Origin: Salvia splendens
Taxonomy: Eukaryota > Streptophyta > Magnoliopsida > Lamiales > Lamiaceae
Reading direction: 5' to 3'
Assembly (NCBI RefSeq): GCF_004379255.2
Contig: NC_056035.1
Location: 16,885,902-16,949,901, forward strand
DNA: 64,000 bases
Under the pieces are notes generated by a model, which ran no database searches, was not told where the DNA came from, and worked only from the letters and a program-made list of their open reading frames with translations. Both the position numbers and the translations under genes were made by a program. Shown here in pieces: positions 1-12,541 of the stretch (within the stretch, counting starts at the first letter, position 1; each line of letters starts with the position of its first letter).

Positions 1-2557
1 ACCCGTGCGTACTCTTCTTGTGCAACGGGCTCGCCTTTGTTCTTGCTCAAGTGAACGTCGAGTTCAATTGGAGTCTTAACCGGCGCGTCATCATATGCTT
101 TGAATTTATTCAATATCTTCTTGACATAATGTGATTGTGTTAAGATGATTCCATCAGACGTTCTTAGAATCTTCATTCCAAGAATTACATCGGCTAGACC
201 CATGTCTTTCATGTCAAAGTTTCTCTTTAACATGACATTTGTATCGTTAATTACTTGAGTGTTGCTACCCAAGATTAACATATCATCAACATATAGACAC
301 ACTATAACATGGCCGTTATTAGTGCTCTTGATGTAAACACATTTGTCGCACTCGTTGATTTTAAATCCATTTGATAACATCACATTATCAAACTTCAAGT
401 GCCATTGCAATGGCGCTTGTTTCAATCCATATAGAGACTTTACGAGCTTGCATACCTTTTTCTTTTGTCCAGGTACTACAAACCCTTCGGGTTGCTCCAT
501 ATAAATTTCATCTTCTAGTTCACCATTTAGAAACGCGGTCTATACATCCGTTTGATGAATCTCAAGATTGTGCAATGCAGCAATAGCGAGAAGCACTCGG
601 ATAGATGTAATCCTTGTTACAGGTGAATAGGTATCGAAGAAGTCATGTCCTTCCTTTTGTTTAAAACCCTTTACTACTAGTCGGGCTTTATACTTATCCA
701 CTGTTCCATCGGCCTTAAATTTCCTTTTAAGTACCCATTTGCAACCTAGAGGTTTCGCACCTTCAGGTAGATCTACCAACACCCAAGTGTGGTTTAGCAA
801 AATTGAATCAATTTCGCTTTGAACAGCTTCTCTCCAATGTAGCCCATCTGGGCCATCGAAGGCTACTTTTATAGATGTCGGTTCTTCATCTAACATAAAA
901 GCAATGTAGTCAGGATTAAATGTTTTTGGTGTTCTGACCCTACTACCACGTCTTAGTCATGTATCCTTTGGATCAGGCCTTGCACGCTTGCGCGATTCAG
1001 GTTCCTCGTCCGCTGATTTAGAACTAGTGGCTTCTACTTCAATTCTTGTCTCAGAATTGGTTAAGACTTTTTTCTTGTCTTTGCAAGGAAATGTATTTTC
1101 GAGAAATACAACATTCCTTGACTCAATTGTTGTTCCTACTGTAATAGTCGATATTTCAGACTTGTGAACAACAAATCGATATGCACTACTATTAAGTGCA
1201 TATCCAATGAAGATGCAATCAACCGTTTTAGGTCCGATTGTAACTTCTTTGGGCGGAGGAACCATCACCTTTGCCAAACACCCCCACACTTTGAGGTATT
1301 TGTAGGATGACTTCCTCCGTTCCACAACTCATAAGGAGTAACATCTTTTCCTTTGAGAGGGATTTTATTCAAGATATAGTTGGCTGTCAAAACAGCTTCC
1401 CCCCACATGTTATGTGGTAATCCTGAAGTCAGAAGCAGTGCATTCATCATCTCTTTTAGAGTTTGAATTTTGCGTTCTGCAACACCATTAGATTGTGGTG
1501 AATTTGGAGCAGTTGTTTGATGAATTATACCACTTGCGTTGCATAACTCCTCAAACGGGGCTACATATTCACCTCCTCTATCGCTTCGAATCGTTTTGAT
1601 TTTACACCCAAGTAGATTCTCAACTTCGTTCTTATAATTTTTGAACGCTTCTATTGCTTCATCTTTACTTCTTAAAAGATAAATGTAGCAATACCTTGTG
1701 CAATCATCTATGAAAGTGATAAAGTACTTTTTACCACCTCTAGTTTGCACCATCTTTAAATCACATACGTCCGTGTGAATTAATTCAAGGGATTTTGTGC
1801 TTCGTTCAACCGAGTGAAACAACAACTTAGTCATTTTTGCTTCAAGACAAATTTCACATTTATCTTGGGTATCCACTTCATTAGCCTTTAGTAAATCTAA
1901 ATTCACTAATCTTTTAATGACTTTTGAATTTACATGTCCCAATCTACAATGCCACAAATTTGAACACTCAGTTAAGTAAGAGGAAGTATATGCTTTATTA
2001 TTATTAGCCAACGGCTTTGCAACACTGCGAGTTGCCACACTGAACTTGAAAAGTCCATCGGTTGCATAACCTTTTCCGAGTGACTTTCCAAACTTGTACA
2101 ATGCAAACCTATCAGACTCAAATACAAGTTTAAACCTCTTATTAACTAGTATTGATCCTGACACTAGGTTCTTGCGGATGTCCGGGACATGCAGTACATC
2201 CTTCAAAGTGATAGCGACGCCAGACGTCATTAGGAGAATCACGTTGCCAATGCCGAGAACTTCGGACGATGCTTGATTCCCCATGTTGATCTTCCTTCCT
2301 TCAACCGCAGTGTAGGAGGAAAACTTGCTCCTATCTGAGTAGACATGAGCAGTACCGCCGGTGTCGATGTACCAGCCACCTTTGTTATCAACAAGGTTAA
2401 CTTCTTCAGTGACCACAACAATGAGGTCATTTTCATCCAAGTCTTTGAACTCCTTCTCAACGACGTGGGCCGCCGACTTCTTCTTCTTGCTGCGGCAGTC
2501 CTTGGCAAAGTGGCCAGTTTTGCCACACTTGAAGCATTCGTCTTCAAATATCTTTGC
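1..2557 (-). pseudogene. Copia pol remnant: zinc knuckle, protease, integrase, RT
   Basis: The stretch 2557-2440 encodes a CCHC knuckle ([14 protein letters not shown]). Protease follows, with DTGG in the active-site region near 2370. Next come the GAG-pre-integrase motif (WHCRLGHV), an integrase core with [14 protein letters not shown] and DRGGEY blocks, and RT with YVDDMLIL near 270-290. Integrase changes frame around 1265-1325. A further break lies between 957 and 896, before RT. Reverse transcriptase copies element RNA and integrase inserts the DNA copy; here both are broken. Assignment is by motif order; the Copia lineage was not resolved. Confidence 0.85.
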
Positions 2558-2593
2558 ATGCTACTTTCCCTTCCCTTTATCCTTTTGACTTGG

Positions 2594-4210
2594 TGATGCG
2601 AAGCATATTTTCTATATTTTCCCCTTTAGACTACACATTTTTATGTAAAATATAACTCATCAATTCGTGTTTTGGGGTACGTTTTATGATTTCTCATTCG
2701 AAATAAAGTGCATATGAAATTAGCCGTAATAATGATACTTCTAAATTCACCGACCTTCTAAATCACTGTTCCTTTGTTAGCCATTAATTGTCTCCTCGTG
2801 TCTTATATTGTTTTAGATATTTTGCAGCTTGGATCATTGCTTTCTATACGCGGATGTTTTTTGTTTACAGTCTCAAAATAGAGAGCAACAGTAAGTGCTA
2901 TTTAACTGAGGATATGGAGAAAGCTTTACATGTGCCCTTAGCACATGGAGTGAATGGAAATGGGATGAGGTTGCTAGAGAAGTTGGACAACCATGGAACA
3001 CGCGAGAAGTCTAGATGGAGAAGAATTCCTGTCACCCGACCGGGTGAATTTTCTGTTGTAATATTCCACCCGGCCGGGTGAGGTCCATAAAGCAATGCGA
3101 AGTCAGACGGGCTCGAATTCCTGTCACCCGACCGGGTGAATTGTCTGTTGTAAAATTCCACCAGGCCGGGTAGTTCATTTGTAACTGCAAGCTTGCAGTT
3201 TCTCGGCAGTTGAAAGGAATTAAAAAGGGAAAATCAGCAGATTTTGGGTGAGGTTTTTTGGGAGACGAAGACGAAATTGGAGAAAAGAAAAGAGAAGAGG
3301 AAGAAGAAGGGAGGAGGATCCGGCATCCAATCTTCATCATCTCGGAGACGGATTACCGCCGGCTATAGGAGAACACCATTAATCTTACGGTTTTTTCTTC
3401 ATTAGCATGTGTGGCTAATTTTTCTTCATTGCTCCTAACATTAGTAGGATGAATTTATTGTAGAGATTATATATTTAATCATTTGCTTTGGTTTTCATCC
3501 ATGGTTCGGATTTTACATATGCTATGTTTTGATGCATCAAATGTAGTATATTAATTGCCTCTTTCTAATGTCTCTTTAACTTGGAAATTGGATGAAAACT
3601 TAGATGAAAAACTTGTGAATTTTACCTTGTTCAGAGATGAATGCATAAGTGAATATTGATGTAAAAAAGTCTTCGAAGTTGAATTAATACTTATTACGCA
3701 TCCGTGGGAGTTTAGTTTTATGAGAAGATGTTTATGTGTTAAGTGTTCAGCTAACCATAATATTTGTTGGCTTGAGAACTTAGTCTAGTATTTACCGCGC
3801 TTCCACAGGAATATTAGTTTAATAAGTAGGTACTTGTGACTATGTGTTCCGCTAGCACTAGTTCTATAATTCTTTAAGTATGTTCAGTACTTTTAGAGTG
3901 TAAAATTGATACATCGTTCTCAATAGCTTATGAACTTGAATATAGAATCAATACAATAGTGATTCATCCGAAAGTTGTTAGGAGCAATGTTCTTTATCTC
4001 TTGAGTTTCCCTATTTCCGTATTTTAGTTTCTAAATTTAGTTTATTAATCTTGTCAAATCTTGTTAAATAATCATACGCCTCCCTGTGGATCGACACTCT
4101 TTTACTACAACTGCATCTGTACTCTTGCAGAAAAGTTGTAATTTTAGAGCTATTTAATTTACTTGTGTGTTATTAATTCATTGATATAAAAGCTCGAAAA
4201 ATATCCATCA
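2594..4210 (+). repeat. Left LTR, 1617 bp
   Basis: This is a direct repeat of 5984-7600. It carries palindromic CACCCG(A/G)CCGGGTG boxes at 3033-3046, 3067-3080 and 3125-3138, plus a decayed fourth at 3159-3172. Short open frames inside both LTRs are mirrored in the other copy and are not genes. Confidence 0.92.
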
Positions 4211-4215
4211 AGTTT

Positions 4216-4233
4216 TGGCGCCGTTGCCGGGGA
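4216..4233 (+). other. Primer binding site for tRNA-Asp
   Basis: TGGCGCCGTTGCCGGGGA is the reverse complement of the 3' end of plant tRNA-Asp including CCA. It lies 5 nt after the left LTR, the expected place for minus-strand priming. Confidence 0.85.
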
Positions 4234-5983
4234 GGCAACTGGTTATTTAATTTAGAATTCTTTTTGTTTTTATTTTTGTATAGTTTTCTAACATTTTATT
4301 TTTTGTTTCAGAGTTGTAGCTAGAAGACTAAGTCGAGCCAACGACTTTAAACAAAGGCGCTAGTTGGGAGGAAACCCAATGAGTTTTTAGTTTATTATTT
4401 TCTCTTAATAAATCGAGGGTTTTGTTTACTCAATTCTTTTCTTCGATGTATTTTAATGAATTGAGTATTTTTTTTTAATGTTATTTTAGTTTTTTTTGTG
4501 TAGGAGCAACATGGAGATATGACTCACATTGGAGCTTATGAGGAAGTACACCTGCAAAGGAATATACACCCACCCTCCCACCCGATGCACTATGGACATC
4601 ATGCCAAGTTTGGGGGAGTCCACTATCCCTTTACTTTTTATGTTCTTCTTTGCATGCATTGAGGACAATGAAGCATTTAAGTTTGGGGGGTTTTGTTGAG
4701 TTTCAATGATTTTTATGCATGTTTCTTGGGTGTATTGTATGATAAAGGTGCTTTGAATCAAGTAATTGACGGATGCATGCTTTATCTTCGGCTTTCTGGT
4801 TGGGAAATCTTGCTTGATTTTACTTGATCTTTGAAGCTTAGGATGGATGGAATTTGTGCATGAATTTATTTGAAAGAGCATGTTGTGATTACAACCGATT
4901 TCTTAAGTTGAGGAGAGTATGAAAATCACATGTCTTGTGGAAATTATCTTGGATTGATTTACTTTATTGAGTGAAGTGCTTGCATTCATTTGTGTTAATG
5001 ATATGGGAGGATAAGGCACTAGGATGAACTCCATGGCCAAATGATCACATGCCTAGTCCAACAAATGATCCCCTAGAAGCCACTTTGAGCTTAATTCCCT
5101 ATTGTTTTTGTAAACACTTAGCCAATCACTTAGCTACTTAAATAAGCCTCATTTTAGTCTCATCAATAGACCTTGCTACTATTTGGGTGCTAAATACAAG
5201 TTTGAGCTTTGTTGTTTGAGTTTTGAGTGTTGGGTGGTGTTTTGTAAAAGTGTAGACATTTTGAGACTTGATTAATGTATAGGTGTTGAGAATGAAGTTC
5301 TTAGAGAAAAAAAGAGAAAAATACGACCTCCAAATTTGCAAAAGTCGAGGTCCTTTGGAAAAAAAAATAAAATAAAGTTTGATGAAATAAAGATAGAGCT
5401 TCTATTTTTAAGATGTAATCTTGTCTAGAATGGATCTCAAGTTTGGGGGAGTGAAAGTTTGGTTGTAAAGTCATATTGATTGATTCTTTGGAAGGAAGTA
5501 GTAGGAGGAAAGACTTTGGCACTCAAATGTGTAGCTTTTGAGCTCACTATCCATATTTATCCTACCTCATCCCTAGCCCCATTACAACCTTGAATTAAGA
5601 CCTTGGACCTTATTGTTGATGCACTGTGGATGTTTTGTAAATAGCTTGGTAGAGTTAAAGAAGTTTGATTTGAAATCCGCGAGTCTGTGCGATTAGTAAT
5701 GCTTGACGAGTCAATGACGACGGTTTGAGTTGTATGATCTTATGCTTGGACTTACTTTGAAATGCACATTGACTTGAAGTTCTATGTTGATAAGTGATGG
5801 TTCTTGAGAGTGGGAAATCTTGATTGGAATTGTTGGGGGTTTAGATTTTGTCATTCACGTCCTTACTTGATACTTTGTGATGAAAACCTTTGAACTAAAC
5901 CTTGTGGGTTAGAATTTGTTGAGTTATTGTGCTTAAGATGAATCTTGCTCGAGGGCGAGCAAGAACTCAAGTTTGAGGGTATT
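4234..5983 (+). other. Internal region of the Ty3-type element, no coding capacity
   Basis: AT-rich, without a credible gag or pol frame. It contains repeated polypurine-like motifs (AAGTTTGGGGG at about 4608, 4680 and 5438). A decayed version (AAGTTTGAGGGTATT) directly before the right LTR is presumably the working polypurine tract. Confidence 0.75.
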
Positions 5984-7600
5984 TGATGCGAAACATATTT
6001 TCTATATTTTCCCCTTTAGACTACACATTTTTATGTAAAATATAACTCATCAATTCGTGTTTTGGGGTACGTTTTATGATTTCTCATTCGACATAAAGTG
6101 CATATGAAATTAGCCGTAATAATGATACTTCTAAATTCACCGACCTTCTAAATCACTGTTCCTTTGTTAGCCATTAATTGTCTCCTCGTGTCTTATATTG
6201 TTTTAGATATTTTGCAGCTTGGATAATTGCTTTCTATACGCGGATGTTTTTTGTTTACAGTCCCAAAATAGAGAGCAACAGTAAGTGCTATTTAACTGAG
6301 GATATGGAGCAAGCTTTACATGTGCCCTTAGCACATGGAGTGAATGGAAATGGGATGAGGTTGCCAGAGAAGTTGGACAACCATGGAACACGCGAGAAGT
6401 CCAGATGGAGAAGAATGCCTGTCACCCGACCGGGTGAATTTTCTGTTGTAATATTCCACCCGGCCGGGTGAGGTCCATAAAGCAATGCGAAGTCAGACGG
6501 GCTCGAATTCCTGTCACCCGACCGGGTGAATTGTCTGTTGTAAAATTCCACCAGGCCGGGTAGTTCATTTGTAACTGCAAGCTTGCAGTTTCTCGGCAGT
6601 TGGAAGGAATTAAAAAGGGAAAATCAGCAGATTTTGGGTGAGGTTTTTTGGGAGACGAAGACGAAATTGGAGAAAAGAAAAGAGAAGAGGAAGAAGAAGG
6701 GAGGAGGATCCGGCATCCAATCTTCATCATCTCGGAGACGGATTACCGCCGGCTATAGGAGAACACCATTAATCTTACGGTTTTTTCTTCATTAGCATGT
6801 GTGGCTAATTTTTCTTCATTGCTCCTAACATTAGTAGGATGAATTTATTGTAGAGATTATATATTTAATCATTTGCTTTGGTTTTCATCCATGGTTCGGA
6901 TTTTACATATGCTATGTTTTGATGCATCAAATGTAGTATATTAATTGCCTCTTTCTAATGTCTCTTTAACTTGGAAATTGGATGAAAACTTAGATGAAAA
7001 ACTTGTGAATTTTACCTTGTTCAGAGATGAATGCATAAGTGAATATTGATGTAAAAAAGTCTTCGAAGTTGAATTAATACTTATTACGCATCCGTGGGAG
7101 TTTAGTTTTATGAGAAGATGTTTATGTGTTAAGTGTTCAGCTAACCATAATATTTGTTGGCTTGAGAACTTAGTCTAGTATTTACCGCGCTTCCACAGGA
7201 ATATTAGTTTAATAAGTAGGTACTTGTGACTATGTGTTCCGCTAGCACTAGTTCTATAATTCTTTAAGTATGTTCAGTACTTTTAGAGTGTAAAATTGAT
7301 ACATCGTTCTCAATAGCTTATGAACTTGAATATAGAATCAATACAATAGTGATTCATCCGAAAGTTGTTAGGAGCAATGTTCTTTATCTCTTGAGTTTCC
7401 CTATTTCCGTATTTTAGTTTCTAAATTTAGTTTATTAATCTTGTCAAATCTTGTTAAATAATCATACGCCTCCCTGTGGATCGACACTCTTTTACTACAA
7501 CTGCATCTGTACTCTTGCAGAAAAGTTGTAATTTTAGAGCTATTTAATTTACTTGTGTGTTATTAATTCATTGATATAAAAGCTCGAAATATATCCATCA
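5984..7600 (+). repeat. Right LTR, 1617 bp
   Basis: Same length as the left LTR. Single-base differences include AAGCATA/AAACATA at the start, GAGAAAGC/GAGCAAGC and GAATTCCT/GAATGCCT. It ends at ATCCATCA, followed directly by CTAGG and the resumed Copia gag. Confidence 0.92.
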
Positions 7601-8732
7601 CTAGGGCGAGGGTGTTTGTTGGAGGGATCGCCCCGCTCCAACAGATTGGCTTTGGCTTCAAGTGGGCTAAAGCCCTTGGCCTTTTGGTCACTTTTGCGCA
7701 CATCAGCCTTAATGCGCAATTTCACGATCAAGTCTTCAAGGGTCATCTGCTTTCGCTTGTGTTTGAGATAGCTCTTGAAGTCCTTCCAACTAGGAGGAAG
7801 CTTGTCGATGATCGTGCACCTTAAGAACTTGTCGGGCAAGGTCATCCCTTCAGCCACTAGTGCGTGGATGATCATTGGAGCTCTTGAACTTGCTCCATGG
7901 TGGGTCGAGAGTCGACCATCTTGTAGTCCATAAATTTGGATGCTACAACTTGTTCAGTACCTGCAGCATTATCTATGCTATACTTTCTTTCTAGGCTTTT
8001 CCACATCTCTTTTGATGTGATTACAACGGAGTATACATTGTACAAACTATCATCTAAAGCACTTAGAATGAAATTTTTACAAAGATAATCTCCTTTTCTC
8101 CAAGCTTCATAGTCCGCCATGACTTCGAGCCTGGTCTCTTGATCGGTTGGCGCGGGCGGCTCGTTTTCCGTGAGGAAGTTGGCGACGCCCAATGTTGTCA
8201 AGTAGAACAACATCTTTTGGTACCACCTTTTTAAGTCAGATCCTCCAAACTTTGGTGGCTTCTAGGCAGGTGGCATCATTCTTGGTGCCAAAGGTGCCGC
8301 ACTTGGTCCATGGAAGGAACCAATTCCGTTGCCCCCGAAGGAGCCATCAACGTGGTTGGGCATAGAGCCACCACCATTCATGTTGGGCATAGAGCCCGCC
8401 ATGGTCGTACCAGCCCCGAAGGGACTAGCACCCGCGTGAGACCCGAAGGCCTTAGCATTCGTGTGAGACCCGAAGGCCCCAGCACTCGATCCATTAAAGG
8501 ATTCAAATGAACCACTAAAAGTGGAACCAACCGATCCACTCAAGGTGGATCTACCAGTGGGCACAAGGGGATTAACAAACTCCCAAGGCGTTGTTGATGA
8601 AGATGGATAGAGCCCGGGAGTGGGCATCATCGAGGGAATCGACGAAGTGTTAACAGGTCCAGTGGTCGCCATGGTGGAGGAAATGGCGGCGACGGTGGTG
8701 GTGGCAGCAGCGATGTTAGATTCAGTCGACAT
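7601..8732 (-). pseudogene. Copia gag remnant (UBN2-type), 5' half
   Basis: The likely ATG is at 8732 on the minus strand. The first ~155 residues are rich in Ser, Gly, Thr and Ala with repeated GSH/GAF-like units. A stop near 8262 follows. The frame then reads KPPKFGGSDLKRWYQKM, the start of a UBN2-type capsid domain, which continues in two frames (8213-7872 and 7875-7601). The sequence resumes at 2593 after the inserted Ty3-type element, where the zinc knuckle is encoded. At least one stop and one frameshift make it a pseudogene. Confidence 0.75.
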
Positions 8733-8821
8733 CTCCAGCAAAGGTGTTAAAAGTTTCGAAAGTGTTAAGTTCAGTTTATAGTCCAAATTCCTTCAAAGGC
8801 AAGTTATCTCGTCTTGCAATT

Positions 8822-9690
8822 GTTGGATTCTAGGATTACAAGAGATACAACCGAGCGTAATACAATCCAAAATAAGGAATACAAAAGGGGAAACTGAAAT
8901 GAAATTACAATTGAGAAATTCGAAACAGTTACCGTGAGCAGTGGTTTAGCCGAGTCGAGGAGGCCTCTTTCCGCAAGACGAGATACGCCCCGTTAGTGCT
9001 CTCGGTTTGGCTTGTCGTCCCCAAAGATAAAACGGTACGTCTCTGGTGAAGGAGCATCACAATCAACAGAGCTCCGACGAACTGGATGGAGGAGAGGGCT
9101 GAGCTTTCGACAGAAAAACAATGCAGAGAGAGGGAGAGAGCTTATGTTGTTATGCTTGTGAATGATGTGTGAAGCGTGTTACAAGTTTGTGGCAGGAGTG
9201 TGGCTCATCATGCAGGGTCAATCAAGCCATGAAGGCTCATCATGGCTCATTCGTAACCGTCAGCAGTTACAAGCTTGTGGCAGGAGTGTGCCTTCCGCGT
9301 GTGGAGCGTGTGGATTTCTCACGTGGCAGCCGTGTAGGCTTTGACTGTGCCACGCTTTACGATGTGTCAAGCCACTTGGATTGCTGACTCAGCGGTGGTC
9401 TAAAATGATTACTACGGGTCCAGACCCGAGCCCAAAGACCACCCAAAGACCAATTGCCAAGATCCAAGTCCAAGTCCGAGATCGAGATCGAGACCGAGCC
9501 TGAGCCCGAGGTCCGCGACCGCGACCACGACCACGGGCTCGGGCGGGCGGCGGTGGGCGTGTGGGCTCTTTCACCCATCTTGGTCCACTATAATTATTAA
9601 GTAACATAAAGTCACTTAATTTAAGCACATTAAAAGATGTGTCACTTCTCCTATGTGGAATAATTAACACTAGTTAATTATTCCCTAAAC
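8822..9690 (-). repeat. Probable 5' LTR and leader of the minus-strand Copia element
   Basis: Read on the minus strand this stretch ends CCTAGAATCCAACA just before the gag leader, a typical LTR end. It contains a GC-rich part (9420-9560) built of GAGATC/GAGCCC-like hexamers and a segment reading TGGACCAAGATGGGTGAAAG. I found no standard initiator-tRNA binding site after it. The far border could lie near 9667, where the minus strand reads TGTTAATTATTCCACATAGG, or further out. Confidence 0.4.
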
Positions 9691-11294
9691 TCAAACTCCA
9701 AGCTTTAATTAAAAACTAATCATGCCCAACTTTAATCCACTATTTCTCACTCATCGGAAATCGGATTTGAGAAAGTGAATATACTACATTTATCTGCGTA
9801 AAATGTAGATAGACGCTATATCATTTAATTTCACAAAATTAGATGTCTCGTCACATTTATTATTTGGTCAAAATTCATTGACCAGACATATTTTATTCCT
9901 TGATTTCTACATTTTGTATTAAATCCAATTTTTATTTATAAATACATGTGTGGCATCTTATTCAAGAAAACAATTTTACCATTTTCTATCTCGGAAATAT
10001 CTTCAATTAGTTTGAAAAGTATGTTCAGCAAAATGGTAGAGATCCGACCAAACCAACTAATAGGAGCGTTGAGACGGGATGACAATATGTCGTGTCCATT
10101 GACAGGGTCAAACAATCCATTTTAATTGTCGGGAGTGAATGTCGATGACTATGAAGTCTCTGACATGGAACCTCTATCGAAAGGAAAGGGGAAGAAAGCG
10201 GCTGAAGCAGACATAACAAACACACGATTGAGGAGACGAAAATGGTGGCAAGAATATTCGTCGATGTTATGAAAATCCAACCTTTGGCATAACCAAAGTA
10301 TCAAGTTTTTCTAAGAGAACGTTGCCTCAATGTACAATGAGATGAAGCAAAAGTTGGCACTTGGGGTTGGGCGTGATTATGGCTCGAGGATGTCTTCAAA
10401 TTTGCATTATCATTATCAATCTGCACAAAAATGTAGGACAATGACTATATTTAGTAGTAGTAAGTCTTATAAAAATATGGACAATAGGTATGGAAAGGGA
10501 ATTAAGATAAAATTGATAAAATAAGGTTTATAGTGGCACGCAGAGAAGCAAAGTCTCCACCTTAAGCCAATACTCTAATGGCAGGGATATCATCCATCAA
10601 TCTGAATGGCGCGATGGAACAAAACCTGCACTTTTCCCCTATCCCTGATCTTGGAGAGTCGTCCTATAGGAACTAAAACACACAACAAATAGCTTGGATA
10701 AGATATAAGATGTGAATAAGAAAAACATCAAAATATGCTTTATCAACTTACAAGAAAATTATTTTAGAAATAATTTATGATTTTAAATTATGTATTGTTC
10801 AATTTTTAATTTAGTAATTTTAGAGGTTTTAACTTAAATTTATTAATAATAAAAATTTTAGCACTCACTCTATCCACTAAATGTTGTCAGCATTTGTCAT
10901 TTCAGTCTTTATATAAAATGTTGTCCACTTCGTTGTTTTTCATTTTTAGTAAGTGGACTTCACTTTCCACTAACTCATTACATTCATATTATATTATGAA
11001 ATTCATATTTAAATGTGTGACCAATATTCCACTAATTTTTTCAACTTTTGTTCTTCACATTTTTTAAAACTCGTGCCGAGTTAAATGTGGATAACATTTA
11101 AGTGATGTTCGGTTTCCAACATAAAATAATACCAAGATATAATCTAGGATTGAGTTGTGAGATTATTTTAGTCATAGGAGGTTAGCTATGACTAATTATC
11201 CTATGATCATCTAATATTGAGTTGTGGGATTGAATCTCATAAATCAAACATACTGCAAATTTAATTCCGAATACAATCTTGCAAACCGTACGCC

Positions 11295-11374
11295 CCTTAG
11301 TGAACAGAGGAGTACTAAATTACTAATACACTTTCCTTAGTGAACAGAGGAGTACTAAATTACTAATACACTTT
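11295..11374. repeat. 40-bp perfect tandem duplication
   Basis: Two adjacent identical copies beginning CCTTAGTGAACAGAGGAG occupy 11295-11334 and 11335-11374. The identity suggests a recent duplication. Confidence 0.9.
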
Positions 11375-12423
11375 TTAATAATAGGCTATTCTATGAGTGG
11401 GAGTGTATGGGGGGATTATAAGAGTTGTGTGATAAATAGTACTCTCCCCGTGCCACAAAGAGTATACATTCTTTTCTTTTTAATTTATCTCAATATAAAT
11501 ATACATTTTATAATTTTAAAAAAATCTTCTTTTGTAATGTCCGAGACATATCTATCATAATCTAAAGTGTCAGTTCAATGAAAAGACAAATTTACCCTTT
11601 TTGGAGGGAAAAAATTACAGTATGTGAGAGGGCACTTTGGGTAAATCCAGTTGGCTAAATTTGGAGTTTATTTTCTGATTTTTTTTATACTGCAGCCTAT
11701 ATTTTCAGCAGTTTCCAAGAGAGAAAAATTGAGTGAATAACAGCTGTGCGACGATTTTCAAGAAATAAAAAGCTGTAATCTTGCAGGTATATGTACCAGC
11801 CAATCTTTAAACTATTTACAAAATTTCTATATAAAGATGTAATTAGAGAGAAAAATCTCTATATATCCCAACACAGAAACAAATAACAATACTTCAATGC
11901 AATTAGAGAGAAAGATGAGAAGAAGAAAAAGAAGGTGAAAAGATCTGATCGGCGGCAAGGCTGCGAGTTTGCGGCTGCGCGATGCTGCCCACGAATCCGG
12001 ACCAGCGACCTGCTGCAGGAGACGACGATGTTTGATGATGGCGAGTAGCAGCAGCGGCGGGGATCAAACTCCGAGACAGCCGCGTCCTCGGCTGTCTTCT
12101 CCGGGCGAGCAGACCGGCGGAGTGGGTGTTGGGAGAATTAGCTGCTGTTCTACAATACACCCTAAGGCACAACTCTCTCTATTCCCTCATCGCCGGACGT
12201 CATTTTCTGCAAGAGTACGGACAAGGAGACCGGCAGAGGAAGGGCGATGGAGGAGCGGCGAGGCAGTGCGGAAGGCGTGGCGGCGATGCAGGTTGATGGG
12301 CTTGCCGGCGTGGTGGCGATGCACGAGTCAATTCCTCCAATTGAGAGAGAAAGAGGGAGATGAGAGAGTGCAGCGCCGATTTGGGGGGAGAGGCGCTGCT
12401 TTTTCATATAGGGTTTAATTTAT

Positions 12424-12541
12424 GGAGTACTATTATTTGGGTTTATTTGTGTTGGTATTTTAGTTTAAGGAGTGTATTATTTGGGCTTTATTTGTGTTGG
12501 TATTTCAGTTTAAGGAGTGTATTATTTGGGCTTTATTTGTG
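12424..12541. repeat. 45-bp tandem repeat, 2.6 copies
   Basis: Units start at 12424, 12469 and 12514 with GGAGT and share ATTATTTGGG and TTTATTTGTG. The last unit is partial. It lies just downstream of the GC-rich island. Confidence 0.85.

Larger units (their letters stand above)
2594..7600 (+). mobile_element. Non-autonomous Ty3-type LTR retrotransposon without gag or pol
   Basis: Two direct repeats of exactly 1617 bp (2594-4210 and 5984-7600) begin TGATGCGAA and end ATCCATCA. They flank 1773 bp with no recognisable gag or pol. A primer binding site complementary to tRNA-Asp lies 5 bp inside the left LTR. The flanking 5-mers are CTTGG (2589-2593) and CTAGG (7601-7605), a target duplication with one mismatch. 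I counted about ten differences between the LTRs, so the insertion is fairly recent. The tRNA-Asp primer suggests the Athila/Tat side of Ty3, mobilised in trans; that is inference. It interrupts the Copia gag. Confidence 0.9.
1..9690 (-). mobile_element. Ty1/Copia LTR retrotransposon, minus orientation, partial and interrupted
   Basis: Reading the minus strand from high to low coordinates, the window holds a putative 5' LTR, a gag region, a zinc knuckle, protease, integrase and reverse transcriptase. RNase H and the 3' LTR lie beyond position 1. The gag part is split by a 5.0-kb Ty3-type element at 2594-7600. The integrase-before-RT order identifies Copia. Several frameshifts and stops make it non-functional. 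The outer LTR border near 9690 is a guess because the partner LTR is outside the window. Confidence 0.85.

Noticed and set aside
2788..3340. Paired 97-, 87- and 102-aa frames, repeated at 6178-6730
   Set aside because: They lie in the two LTRs and mirror each other; no known protein.
11969..12418. 149-aa plus-strand frame and an 81-aa minus-strand frame in the GC-rich island
   Set aside because: Low-complexity Arg/Ser composition, no motif, no splice context; kept only as a compositional observation.
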